Origin: Sphingobacteriaceae bacterium GW460-11-11-14-LB5
Lineage (GTDB): Bacteria > Bacteroidota > Bacteroidia > Sphingobacteriales > Sphingobacteriaceae
DNA length: 64,000 nucleotides
Direction of reading: 5' to 3'
Assembly: GCA_002151545.1 (NCBI GenBank)
Contig: CP021237.1
Span: 1,302,001-1,366,000 of the forward strand
Shown: piece after piece, positions 55,449 to 63,534 of the stretch
Layout: every line of letters begins with the position of its first letter
Position numbering within the stretch: position 1 is the stretch's first letter
Translations under genes and position numbers: made by a program
Notes under the pieces: model-generated
Told to the model about the DNA's origin: nothing
Seen by the model: the letters and a program-made list of their open reading frames with translations, nothing else
The model's database searches: none

Positions 55449-56039
55449 TTATAAACCAAAAATCAGCTGCATAATTACTTTCTTGCGCGCTAACATTAAT
55501 GCATTAAAATCCTGAACGGTAATTTGGAACAATTGCTGGTATAATGGGGCCATCATCAATGGATAGGAAAGGAGCGAAAAAAGATTCATTAAAAAATGTG
55601 CAGGATCGGTTTTTACGATCGTACCCTTTTCCATTTCCTGCTGTACTTCTTTTAAAAATTGCTTAACCGGATTTGTTTGGATATTGCCCATAAGTTCTTT
55701 ACCCAAAGTATTAATTTCAGTTACCAAAAATGTTTCCTGATAGGGGAAAGCGATCATGTCTTCTAAAAAAACCGTTATCAGGTGTTCAACTTTCTGCTTA
55801 AAAGGTTTTTCAGATTCCATACTTTCGTTAAGGCGTTTGCTTAGTCCCTGCATGGTTTCCTGAAATACAGCTGCAATTAACAGGTCTCGGGAACGAAAAT
55901 AATAGTGAAGCGCCGTTCTGTTTACACCAGCGGCATCAGCTATTTCCTGCGTGGTCGCATGAAGCTTGCCTTCGGCAAACAAAATCTTTTTAGCAGTGTC
56001 TTTTATCAGTTGTTCTGTACCTGTATTTTTAAGTGGCAT
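55449..56039 (-). CDS. TetR/AcrR-family transcriptional repressor
   Basis: 196 residues with a TetR HTH in the first 55: TQEIADAAGVNRTALHYYFRSRDLLIAAVF. The rest is a helical ligand domain of no clear subclass. It starts three bases after the stop of the ABC-F gene, so it is cotranscribed and probably represses its own operon from the palindrome at 57711-57728. The inducer may be an antibiotic or other small molecule. Confidence 0.94.
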   Translation of the reverse strand: MPLKNTGTEQLIKDTAKKILFAEGKLHATTQEIADAAGVNRTALHYYFRSRDLLIAAVFQETMQGLSKRLNESMESEKPFKQKVEHLITVFLEDMIAFPYQETFLVTEINTLGKELMGNIQTNPVKQFLKEVQQEMEKGTIVKTDPAHFLMNLFSLLSYPLMMAPLYQQLFQITVQDFNALMLARKKVIMQLIFGL

Positions 56040-56042
56040 TTT

Positions 56043-57650
56043 TTATAGATGAAGGCTGTTTTTAGTGAGACTGATCTGGCTGGTTACGCCAATTTCTTTT
56101 ATAAAATGCTGATCATGCGAAATAACCAATAACGTACCTGTAAAGTTTTTTACGGCTGAAGTTAAGATCTCCAAACTCTGAACATCGAGGTTGTTAGTGG
56201 GTTCATCGAGGATAAGCATATCAGGCGCTTGTTTACTTATTGCCAGGCAACATAAAGCCAGTTTCATTTTTTCACCGCCACTTAATCCTATGCATTTTCT
56301 ATCAAACATCTCCTGACTAAATTGTGAATAAATAAGCAACGATTTTAGTTCATGTTCCTGTAATCCATCATGATTATATTTTTGCACCTGTTCGTAAAGA
56401 CTGAGGTCGGGCTTTATCATGGTATAATCCTGATCGAGATAAAGATATGAAAAATCCGGGCTCATGTATTGACCTTCTGTAGGTTCTATGGCTCCTGTAA
56501 TCATCTTAAGCAAGGTGGTTTTTCCTGCACCATTATCGCCCTCAATATGCAAACGGTCTCCGGATCTTACCTGAAAGCTTAGCGCTTCCCATAAAGTGTT
56601 GCCATGATAACCATAGTTAACGTTATTCGCATCAATCAGAATCTTACCATGATGAAGATGAGAAGCCGCTATATTAATGTGCAGTGCCTGGTATTGCTGT
56701 ATTTGCGATCGGGTTTCCCTGATATGCTCAGCGAGGCCAGATATTTTCTCGTGATGAGCATCCAATACCTTAGCTGTACTTTGCTCTGCTTTACTTTTAA
56801 GTCTGCCCGCAACAATACGGGGTAACGAATTGCTTTGTCCCGCACTTTTGCCTTTTGCCTCCTTTTTTTGACGTTGCTCAGCCATATCGCGGGCCTTTTG
56901 CTGGCTCTGTTTCAACGTTTTGGTTTGTTCTTCGAGTTTGGCTTGCAGAGCATTAACTTTTTCTTGTCTTTGCTCCAGATAAAAGTCGAAATTGCCACCA
57001 AAAACCTCTATTCCTGTTTGGCTAAGGGCGAAAGTTTTGTGAAGGAGATTTAATAGCGTTATGTCATGGCTAACGGTCAAAATTGTTGCCTGATGTTGTG
57101 TAACCAAATCATATAACATCTTGCGGCTGTTTGTATCCAGGTGGTTAGTGGGTTCATCAAGAAGAATAATCCTGGGTTGATGAATTTCAATACCGGCAAG
57201 AAATACTTTTGTTTTTTGGCCACCGCTTAAACTTCCCATGAATTGATGAGCACTAAAATGTCCAAGGCCCCATTTCGTCAGGGCCATTTCTGCTTTTTCT
57301 TCAATTTCCCAGTCATCATCCAGATCAGTAAAGTAAACCGGATCGATACTTCCGTTAAGGATGGCTTGCATTGCATTTAACTTTACATCTATTTTTAAAG
57401 CCTCAGCAATAGATAGATGATCGTATTGTCCAAGATGTTGAGGCACGTACCAGCAACTTTCAGAAAGCATAATTTCTCCGGACGTAGGCAAAATGGTGCC
57501 TGCCATAAGCTGTAGCAAGGTCGATTTTCCCATGCCATTAAGCCCAACCAGGGCTGCCTTTTCACCTTTGCCAAGCGTTAAATTTAATTCGTGGAAAAGC
57601 TTTTCTCCATCAGGATGGGTATAACTAAGCGATCTGATGATTAAACTCAT
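56043..57650 (-). CDS. ABC-F family ATPase, probably ribosome protection type
   Basis: 535 residues with two ABC domains: Walker A GLNGMGKST and GDNGAGKTT, signatures SLSGGQKTK and GLSGGEKMK, and Walker B LLDEPTNHLD and LILDEPTNNLD. A long charged linker (about 215-320, with EQTKTLKQSQQKARDMAEQRQKKEAKGK split by basic residues) separates them, as in ARE ABC-F proteins and YheS/Lsa-like members. No membrane segments. The partnership with a TetR repressor suggests inducible antibiotic resistance or self-protection, unlike the constitutive-looking copy at 15215. Resistance is inferred, not shown. Confidence 0.93.
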   Translation of the reverse strand: MSLIIRSLSYTHPDGEKLFHELNLTLGKGEKAALVGLNGMGKSTLLQLMAGTILPTSGEIMLSESCWYVPQHLGQYDHLSIAEALKIDVKLNAMQAILNGSIDPVYFTDLDDDWEIEEKAEMALTKWGLGHFSAHQFMGSLSGGQKTKVFLAGIEIHQPRIILLDEPTNHLDTNSRKMLYDLVTQHQATILTVSHDITLLNLLHKTFALSQTGIEVFGGNFDFYLEQRQEKVNALQAKLEEQTKTLKQSQQKARDMAEQRQKKEAKGKSAGQSNSLPRIVAGRLKSKAEQSTAKVLDAHHEKISGLAEHIRETRSQIQQYQALHINIAASHLHHGKILIDANNVNYGYHGNTLWEALSFQVRSGDRLHIEGDNGAGKTTLLKMITGAIEPTEGQYMSPDFSYLYLDQDYTMIKPDLSLYEQVQKYNHDGLQEHELKSLLIYSQFSQEMFDRKCIGLSGGEKMKLALCCLAISKQAPDMLILDEPTNNLDVQSLEILTSAVKNFTGTLLVISHDQHFIKEIGVTSQISLTKNSLHL

Positions 57651-57684
57651 GTCTTTTATTATTGAATGCTAAACAATTCGTTTG

Positions 57685-57692
57685 CAAATATA
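57685..57692 (-). promoter_or_regulatory. -7 promoter element of the ABC-F/TetR operon
   Basis: On the minus strand reads TATATTTG, 34 bases upstream of the ABC-F start. A TTTG at 57716-57719 (minus strand) lies 23 bases further up and may serve as the -33 element. Confidence 0.55.
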
Positions 57693-57710
57693 AATATTTT
57701 AATATTTTTG

Positions 57711-57728
57711 TTTAACAAAATTGTTAAA
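57711..57728. promoter_or_regulatory. Perfect palindromic operator candidate for the TetR repressor
   Basis: TTTAACAA-AA-TTGTTAAA: an 8-bp perfect inverted repeat with a 2-base centre, overlapping the -33 region of the ABC-F promoter. Position and symmetry fit a TetR-family operator. Confidence 0.6.
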
Positions 57729-57919
57729 ATAAAAAAATAGCTTTTCTGTTAATCTAAACCTGATATTGTCTATTTCAATACCGAATCTGTCTGGTTCAGG
57801 TTCGAAATGGTTTAACTATAAGATTGGGGTGGTTACTTTAGGTGAAAAATGAAGAGAATGATGTGGCTTAGCTTAAAACGAAGTCGTCATATTCTTTAAA
57901 TTTAAGTGTAATAAATTAT

Positions 57920-57927
57920 TATTTTTG
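57920..57927 (+). promoter_or_regulatory. Candidate -7 promoter element TATTTTTG
   Basis: Matches TAnnTTTG, 42 bases before the ATG of the histidine kinase gene at 57969; the region 57729-57919 shows nothing else. Confidence 0.45.
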
Positions 57928-57968
57928 ATTATCCCAACCCACCTTAATTGGCCTGGCTAAAAACGAAC

Positions 57969-58988
57969 ATGACTAAAAGCCCTTTAAAGATTTCGCCTGT
58001 TATTATCTGGGTAAGTTCCATTTTTCTTGGACTTTTATCTTCTGTTCCTCAAATAGCAGAGCATCATTTTAATGCCGCCGAAGCTGCGGTAAATGCGGGC
58101 ATTACTTCGGTATTTGCCTTGTTGATGTGGTATTTGAATATTTATATGCTGTCGCGAAAGCGCAGCCGGCCGGGCAAACAAGGCATTTCCTACTCCAGGT
58201 TATTTAAAAGTCTTTTAATTGGTATTGGGGTGATGCTTTGCCTGGCATGGATTCAGCAATTGATTCTTTCGCACATTAATTTCGGTCCGGTGATGTTGAT
58301 GGTGGAGGTAAGGGGGATATTGATCAATTTAATTTTTTATATGTTCCTCCATCTGTTACAGCAAAATTACGAAAATCAGCAGGTGAACATGGAACTGGAG
58401 AAAATTAAAAGTGACAGTTTGGGTGCGCAGTATGAATTGCTAAAGCAGCAGGTTAATCCACACTTTCTTTTTAATAGCCTCAATACCCTAAAAGCCATGG
58501 TAGAAATTGGCGATGAAGAGGCGGTTGATTTTATCCTCAAACTGTCTAATTTTTATCGCTATACCCTCGAGAGCCGTAAATTAGACCTGATTCACGTGTC
58601 GGAAGAAATGGAAATACTGAATGCTTATCTGTTTTTACAAAAAGCACGGTTTGATGGTGGTTTCATCTTTACCTCTACTTTAAATGAAGCAGTATTACAG
58701 ACCTTAATTCCTCCTTTTACGCTGCAGCTGTTAATCGAAAACTGTATTAAACATAATGTTGTTTCATTGGATAAACCTTTGCAGATCAGTTTGTACGCTA
58801 TCGATGGGCAAATTGTTTTGGAAAATCCTATCCGTTTAAAAATAGCCGGTAACAACTCATTAGGGGTGGGGCTAAAAAATATCACACTACGCTACCAGCA
58901 TCTTCTCGAAAAACCAATTGAGATTAGTAATGATGGCCAGATTTTTAAAATTAAACTCCCATTAATTCATGAACATCATCATCATTGA
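57969..58988 (+). CDS. LytS-type sensor histidine kinase
   Basis: 339 residues from ATG 57969; the longer TTG-started form from 57948 adds no domain. Four hydrophobic segments lie in residues about 12-135, then a short coiled stretch and the His_kinase domain with QVNPHFLFNSLN (His165, the phosphorylated residue), RYTLESRKLDLIHVSEEM and PPFTLQLLIENCIKHN (N box). The G-box region near GLKNI is present. Its C-terminus reads EHHHH because the gene overlaps the response regulator start by 20 bases. It signals to that regulator; the sensed cue is unknown. Confidence 0.94.
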   Translation: MTKSPLKISPVIIWVSSIFLGLLSSVPQIAEHHFNAAEAAVNAGITSVFALLMWYLNIYMLSRKRSRPGKQGISYSRLFKSLLIGIGVMLCLAWIQQLILSHINFGPVMLMVEVRGILINLIFYMFLHLLQQNYENQQVNMELEKIKSDSLGAQYELLKQQVNPHFLFNSLNTLKAMVEIGDEEAVDFILKLSNFYRYTLESRKLDLIHVSEEMEILNAYLFLQKARFDGGFIFTSTLNEAVLQTLIPPFTLQLLIENCIKHNVVSLDKPLQISLYAIDGQIVLENPIRLKIAGNNSLGVGLKNITLRYQHLLEKPIEISNDGQIFKIKLPLIHEHHHH

Positions 58989-59730
58989 GGATGAGCTGAA
59001 AACAGCTAAATCACTCGAAAATATAATCCTGAGCCTGAGGCCCGATGTTAAAATAATAGGGCAGTACCAGAGTATTGAGGGATCGGTAAAAGCATTGACA
59101 GAACAGCCGCAACCCGATTTGATATTTATGGATATTCAATTGGCAGATGGATTATGTTTTGAAATATTTAAACAGGTTAAAGTTAATTGTCCCGTTGTGT
59201 TCTGTACCGCCTTTGATGAATATTCCCTGGAGGCTTTTAAACGAAACGGCGTAGATTATGTGTTAAAACCATTTTCTAAAACAGATATTCAGGAAGCCTT
59301 TCAAAAAGTAGATGGCCTTCAGAATTTTTTTCAGCAGAAGGTAATCCCCGATTTAAGCAATTTATTAACCAAATTGAATAGTCCGGCTGGAAAAGAGAGC
59401 TTTTTAGTGTTTAAAAACCAGAAATATACCACTGTTCAAACCGAAAACATTGCTTTCTTTTACATCAGAAATGATGCTTCAACCATTATGTGTTTCGATA
59501 AGCAGGAGTTTGCCCTAAGTCAATCGCTTGATCAGATTACAGCACTGATATCTTCTAAACAGTTCTTCCGGGTTAACCGCCAATATCTGGTAAATTTTAA
59601 AGCCATTAAAGAAATTGAACATTATTTCTTAAGAAAGTTATTTGTAAAACTGGTGATTGAAACCCCTGATAAATTATTGATTAACAAGGAAAAAACACCT
59701 GCTTTTCTTTCGTGGATGGAAGATAGGTGA
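58969..59730 (+). CDS. LytTR-family response regulator
   Basis: 253 residues. The receiver domain has acidic residues IIIEDE (residues 5-8), phosphoacceptor Asp55 in LIFMDIQLADG, Thr80 and Lys100 (VLKPFS). The LytTR DNA-binding domain covers residues about 145-250, with KYTTVQTENIAFFYIRND and FRVNRQYLVNFKAIKEIEH. It is translationally coupled to the LytS kinase (20-base overlap) and ended by the terminator at 59758. Confidence 0.95.
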   Translation: MNIIIIEDELKTAKSLENIILSLRPDVKIIGQYQSIEGSVKALTEQPQPDLIFMDIQLADGLCFEIFKQVKVNCPVVFCTAFDEYSLEAFKRNGVDYVLKPFSKTDIQEAFQKVDGLQNFFQQKVIPDLSNLLTKLNSPAGKESFLVFKNQKYTTVQTENIAFFYIRNDASTIMCFDKQEFALSQSLDQITALISSKQFFRVNRQYLVNFKAIKEIEHYFLRKLFVKLVIETPDKLLINKEKTPAFLSWMEDR

Positions 59731-59757
59731 GGATACCATATCCCTGATACGGTGTTG

Positions 59758-59799
59758 AAAAGGCTTGAAGCAGGTATCTGTTTTCAAGCCTTTTTAATT
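59758..59799 (+). terminator. Terminator of the LytS/LytTR operon
   Basis: AAAAGGCTTGAA / TTCAAGCCTTTT (12 bp) with a 13-base loop, followed by TAATTT. Confidence 0.82.
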
Positions 59800-59903
59800 T
59801 CAGGCTGCTGCGCCTTTGTCTTGTTTATCTGTTCCCTGTCCAGCTCTTCCATTAATTTGTCCGGTTCAGCTATTTCCAGCTCATTTCAGCGATGCTACGC
59901 GCT

Positions 59904-59911
59904 TATTTTTG
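59904..59911 (+). promoter_or_regulatory. Candidate -7 promoter element TATTTTTG
   Basis: Matches TAnnTTTG, 20 bases before the ATG at 59932, and argues against the longer frame from 59752 across the terminator. Confidence 0.45.
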
Positions 59912-59931
59912 ATAAAAAAAGAATAGAAATT

Positions 59932-60714
59932 ATGAAAACACTAAAAAGAATAGCGATCGTAAATGTGGTTATTGTAGGGATAATAGCGCTCAGTGCATTT
60001 ATTTGGGTAGGATCAGCCCGTGAAAAAAAAGCGGAACAGCCTGTTAATGGAAAAGGTTTTGCCGTTCTGGAGTTATTTACTTCTGAAGGATGCTCAAGCT
60101 GCCCGCCAGCAGAAGATTTACTGGCCCAAATAGAAAAAGAATCGAAAGGAAAAGCGGTGTACGTGCTTGGATATCATGTCGATTATTTTGATAACCTAGG
60201 CTGGAAAGACGTTTTTGCTAGTCCTGAAAATACAAAAAGGCAAAAAAAATATAGTGCCTGGTTAAATGCACAGGTTTATACGCCTCAATTGGTGATTAAC
60301 GGCGCTCAGGAATTTATTGGATCTAATGAAAGTGATGTGAGAAATGCCATTAACAAACAGCTTTTGAATCAACAACATACAGCCAGTTTAGCCTTCGGTA
60401 CCAGAAGAGATGGGGAAGTATTGAAAATAAATTACGAGGCGAAAGGTACCCAGGCTGGCGACGACCTTGTTTTTGCACTCGTACAAAAAAACGGAAGTAC
60501 TCACGTACAACGTGGGGAAAATGCAGGACTTAAATTATCTCATGTTCAGATCGTACGGAAAACCTTAACCCTATCGCTAAAGAATACAAAATCAGGAACT
60601 GCAGCGCTGAATATTCCTAAGAGTAGCGGTGCCGAACAATGGGAAGTAATTGGTATGGTTCAGCATCAAACAACAGGGCTAATTTCTGCAGTTAATGTAT
60701 CCGCAATTTTTTAA
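59932..60714 (+). CDS. DUF1223 family thioredoxin-like secreted protein
   Basis: 260 residues from ATG 59932. N-terminal membrane anchor or signal (IAIVNVVIVGIIALSAFIW). The DUF1223 core begins VLELFTSEGCSSCPPAEDLL with a CxxC pair (Cys54, Cys57), then VLGYHVDYFDNLGWKD and YTPQLVINGAQEFIGS, giving a thioredoxin-like fold. Many family members are annotated as exported proteins of unknown role, possibly thiol redox. The upstream in-frame start at 59752 would run through the terminator and is rejected. The 59-residue gene follows ten bases later. Confidence 0.92.
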   Translation: MKTLKRIAIVNVVIVGIIALSAFIWVGSAREKKAEQPVNGKGFAVLELFTSEGCSSCPPAEDLLAQIEKESKGKAVYVLGYHVDYFDNLGWKDVFASPENTKRQKKYSAWLNAQVYTPQLVINGAQEFIGSNESDVRNAINKQLLNQQHTASLAFGTRRDGEVLKINYEAKGTQAGDDLVFALVQKNGSTHVQRGENAGLKLSHVQIVRKTLTLSLKNTKSGTAALNIPKSSGAEQWEVIGMVQHQTTGLISAVNVSAIF

Positions 60715-60724
60715 TCACCATATC

Positions 60725-60904
60725 ATGGAAAATCATCAAAATAACACGACCAACAGTTTACTTGTTGGATTGGCAACCTTAATGGCGACACTTTTTATGG
60801 TTAGCCCTCCATTCGAAAAAAATCCACAGCAATGTGAAATGGTACAAAGTATCGGAAAGAAAAAACAAAAAGGGCTTGAGCGTGAGTCTGACCCAATGGT
60901 ATAA
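60725..60904 (+). CDS. Small hypothetical protein with one hydrophobic segment
   Basis: 59 residues from ATG 60725 (MENHQNNTTNSLLVGL). The hydrophobic stretch (residues about 11-28) could be a membrane segment. The tail is Lys-rich (GKKKQKGLERESD). It follows the DUF1223 stop by ten bases, so it may be in the same transcript, and a terminator lies 45 bases downstream. No family recognised; coding is plausible but not proven. Confidence 0.42.
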   Translation: MENHQNNTTNSLLVGLATLMATLFMVSPPFEKNPQQCEMVQSIGKKKQKGLERESDPMV

Positions 60905-60947
60905 CATCAGATCTAATTACCATTCATAAACAGAATTATTTTTTGAG

Positions 60948-60976
60948 GTCGCCATATATTTGGCGACTTTTTTAAT
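60948..60976 (+). terminator. Terminator after the DUF1223 unit
   Basis: GTCGCC / GGCGAC stem with an 8-base loop and a T run (60968-60973). Confidence 0.8.
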
Positions 60977-61175
60977 TAAAAACAATACGCCCTACGCTTT
61001 AGGTATAAACTTAGCTAAAGGGATAAACATTCACCACGTCAAATATTTGTTACGGATAAAATCCTCCTGAATATTTACTTTAGTTCGATATTGGGCATCG
61101 TTTACAGTAAAATGGAGCTATATCCGTCATTATTTTTAGCATTGAAATCAAATTAACATCATAAATTAATCAACT

Positions 61176-62546
61176 ATGTCGAATCGAAACAACGCAGCCG
61201 ATACTACTAGAGCCCTAACCGATGCTGGGATAAGCCCAGACAAGAAAACATTTTTACAAGCGCTTACCGAAGATTGGTGGGCCGTTATATTGGGAACAAT
61301 TATTATTGCCACTGTACTTTATTTAACCAGCAATGGTACTGTTATCAGTTTGCCTGCATTTAAATGGGCAAACAGTGAGGATCTTTTGGGTAAAATATTA
61401 TCCGCATCTAACTTATTGTTGATTGTTGAAACGGGTGTCGTTTTTATGGCCTTAGCTTCGATAGCGATAGGTTTATCAGGGGGCAATGTTGCGCGGTTTG
61501 CTGGTGGTTTTGCACTCATTTATTTTTTAGCGATCGTTTCCTTTATTATCGGCGGTAATAAAAGTGTATCGTATTTCGGATTAGAATATGTGGTATTTGC
61601 ATTGCTTATCGGTATTGCATTGGGTAACCTGATTAAGTTGCCGTCCTGGTTAAAAGAAGCTGTACGATCGGAGTTTTATATTAAAACAGGTTTGGTGATA
61701 TTGGGCACCACTATTTTATCAGCCGATTTGATTAAGGCAGGTTTACCGGGTATAATACAGGCAATTATTGTCGTTACCGTAGTCTGGTTTTTTTCCATGT
61801 GGTTAAGCCGTAAATTAAAAGTTGATGATGAATTTGGTGTGATATTGGCTTCAGCAGTGTCTATTTGTGGCGTTTCTGCTGCAATTGTTGCCGCTGGCGC
61901 TATTAATGGTGATAAACGTAAGTTGTCTTATGTAACCACGCTGGTATTGATCATGGCGATCCCGATGATGATTATTTTACCCTGGGCAGTAAAGTATTTT
62001 CATATTCCTGAGGTAATTGGTGGCGCATGGCTGGGAGGAACCTTAGACACAACGGCAACGGTAACGGCTGCAGGCGATTTGGTTGGACCAATAGCTGTTA
62101 AAGCAGGTGTGATTGCCAAGTTTTCGCAAAATGTTTTTATTGGTGTTGCTGCTTTTTTTATTGCAATTTGGTGGGCCTATAAAAAACCTAAGGGTGAAGA
62201 TGGCGTAGTCATTAAAGCAGAACGCCCGGGATTGAAAATTGTATGGGAACGATTCCCGAAATTTGTATTGGGTTTCGTGGCGGCATCTTTGGTATTTTCT
62301 TTTTTGTTATCTCCGGCCACTGCAAAAAGTGTTGCACCAACCTTAAACGGTTTACGCACCGTGTGGTTTGCAATCGCATTTATTTCAATTGGTATGGAAG
62401 CTAAATTTTCCTCACTGGTCAAACTTCAAGGTGGTAAGCCCGCATTTACATTCGTTACCGCGCAAATATTCAACATCTTCTGGACCTTGTTATGGTCGTA
62501 TATTTTATTTGGTGGATATGTATTCCCTGTACCTGATTTTAAATAA
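61176..62546 (+). CDS. YeiH-family putative sulfate/sulfite exporter, multi-pass
   Basis: 456 residues with about ten membrane segments. Family features (PF03601, Cons_hypoth698): ASNLLLIVETGVVFMALASIAIGLS, the AVSICGVSAAIVAAGAI motif, GGAWLGGTLDTTATVTAAG and FSQNVFIGVAAF. Members are annotated putative sulfate exporters, but the transported ion is not proven. It is alone, with a non-coding upstream stretch of about 200 bases lacking a clear promoter element, and ends at a strong terminator. A sulfur link to the sulfatase genes is suggestive only. Confidence 0.92.
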   Translation: MSNRNNAADTTRALTDAGISPDKKTFLQALTEDWWAVILGTIIIATVLYLTSNGTVISLPAFKWANSEDLLGKILSASNLLLIVETGVVFMALASIAIGLSGGNVARFAGGFALIYFLAIVSFIIGGNKSVSYFGLEYVVFALLIGIALGNLIKLPSWLKEAVRSEFYIKTGLVILGTTILSADLIKAGLPGIIQAIIVVTVVWFFSMWLSRKLKVDDEFGVILASAVSICGVSAAIVAAGAINGDKRKLSYVTTLVLIMAIPMMIILPWAVKYFHIPEVIGGAWLGGTLDTTATVTAAGDLVGPIAVKAGVIAKFSQNVFIGVAAFFIAIWWAYKKPKGEDGVVIKAERPGLKIVWERFPKFVLGFVAASLVFSFLLSPATAKSVAPTLNGLRTVWFAIAFISIGMEAKFSSLVKLQGGKPAFTFVTAQIFNIFWTLLWSYILFGGYVFPVPDFK

Positions 62547-62566
62547 AAGGGGGAATTTCTTCCAGC

Positions 62567-62597
62567 AAAAAAAAGCGACATCACTGTCGCTTTTTTT
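62567..62597. terminator. Bidirectional terminator after the YeiH gene
   Basis: AAAAAAAAGCGACA / TGTCGCTTTTTTT with a 4-base loop, between convergent genes. Confidence 0.9.
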
Positions 62598-62613
62598 ATG
62601 TCTTTTTGTGCGG

Positions 62614-63213
62614 TTATTTCGCCAGGGCAACCGTTTGCAAGGTGTTTGTATCCGGGTTACTCATTTCCGTTGTTAGAGCAGCAAATCTATCCAGGTTTAG
62701 TTTTGGTGTTTTACCCATCACCAAAGTATGTTTATCAGTAGCACCACTCAATTTTAGATCGGCATTGTTTTCGATTACGGTATATAAACTTTCTGTATCT
62801 GAATTGATTTCGGCAACTGCATTTCCTTTTAAAAATACCTGAAGATATTTAACATCCAGTTTGCCTTGGGTTTTTACCACCGCGTGGTCAGATGCCTTAA
62901 CCCTATAAATATTATTCACATAAAGCGTAATCTTCGCCACTTCTTTATCTTCTGAACTGATTTTTAATGCGTAGCCATCTTGTGTTACTTTCACTTTGCC
63001 TGTATTGTCATCATTGTAGCTAATGCCTTCTTTCTCTCTTTGAATTAAGGTAACTTCTACATTTCCGCTTACAATTACTTGATTGACGTTTTTAGGCGCA
63101 GAAACTTTACTTGGTTGTTTCTCATCGGCCATTACGCTTGTAGAGAAAATAGAAGAACTTAAAACGATAGCTGCTAAAAGCGATTTTGTCAGGGTTTTGA
63201 TTGAGGTTTTCAT
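62614..63213 (-). CDS. DUF2807 (GIN domain) secreted protein, paralogue of the 29.8 kb gene
   Basis: 199 residues with a signal peptide (ends STSVMADEK). It shares the architecture and many motifs of the protein at 29759-30352: VIVSGNVEVTLIQREKEGI, KITLYVNNIYRVKASD, YLQVFLKGNAVAEINSDTESLYT and HTLVMGK. The two are clear paralogues about 33 kb apart. The start (MKTSIKTLTKSL) is again followed by the same motif order. No operon partner; the role is unknown. Confidence 0.9.
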   Translation of the reverse strand: MKTSIKTLTKSLLAAIVLSSSIFSTSVMADEKQPSKVSAPKNVNQVIVSGNVEVTLIQREKEGISYNDDNTGKVKVTQDGYALKISSEDKEVAKITLYVNNIYRVKASDHAVVKTQGKLDVKYLQVFLKGNAVAEINSDTESLYTVIENNADLKLSGATDKHTLVMGKTPKLNLDRFAALTTEMSNPDTNTLQTVALAK

Positions 63214-63534
63214 AATGCTGTTGTTTATATTTTTAAATAATATTTTGTGATTGTTTTGTAGATAAGACGCCTGTACCCCAAAAACGTTGCAGCAGAAATG
63301 CCGCTATTATACCAACACAGCTTAATTGTCGACGAACTGGATTTAAAAACTGCCGAATGGCTGAGGTCATTATTGTATTCGATCAATAGGGGCCTTCTGT
63401 TTATTCGGTTTTCCTCAAAATTTCTATTTCTGTTCATGTAAAATCTAATAACCAGATTTTATATTATCTTTAAACCTATAGGAGCGGGGAATTTTAAGAT
63501 TTCATTTTTTTAACCAAATGATTTGAAGAATAAT
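63214..63534. other. Intergenic region between divergent genes
   Basis: About 320 bases between the DUF2807 gene and the gene at 63535. It must hold promoters for both, but I see no strong TAnnTTTG element or hairpin. Confidence 0.4.

Noticed and set aside
59752-59931. Upstream in-frame extension of the DUF1223 gene
   Set aside because: It would be translated through the terminator at 59758-59799 and before the TATTTTTG element.
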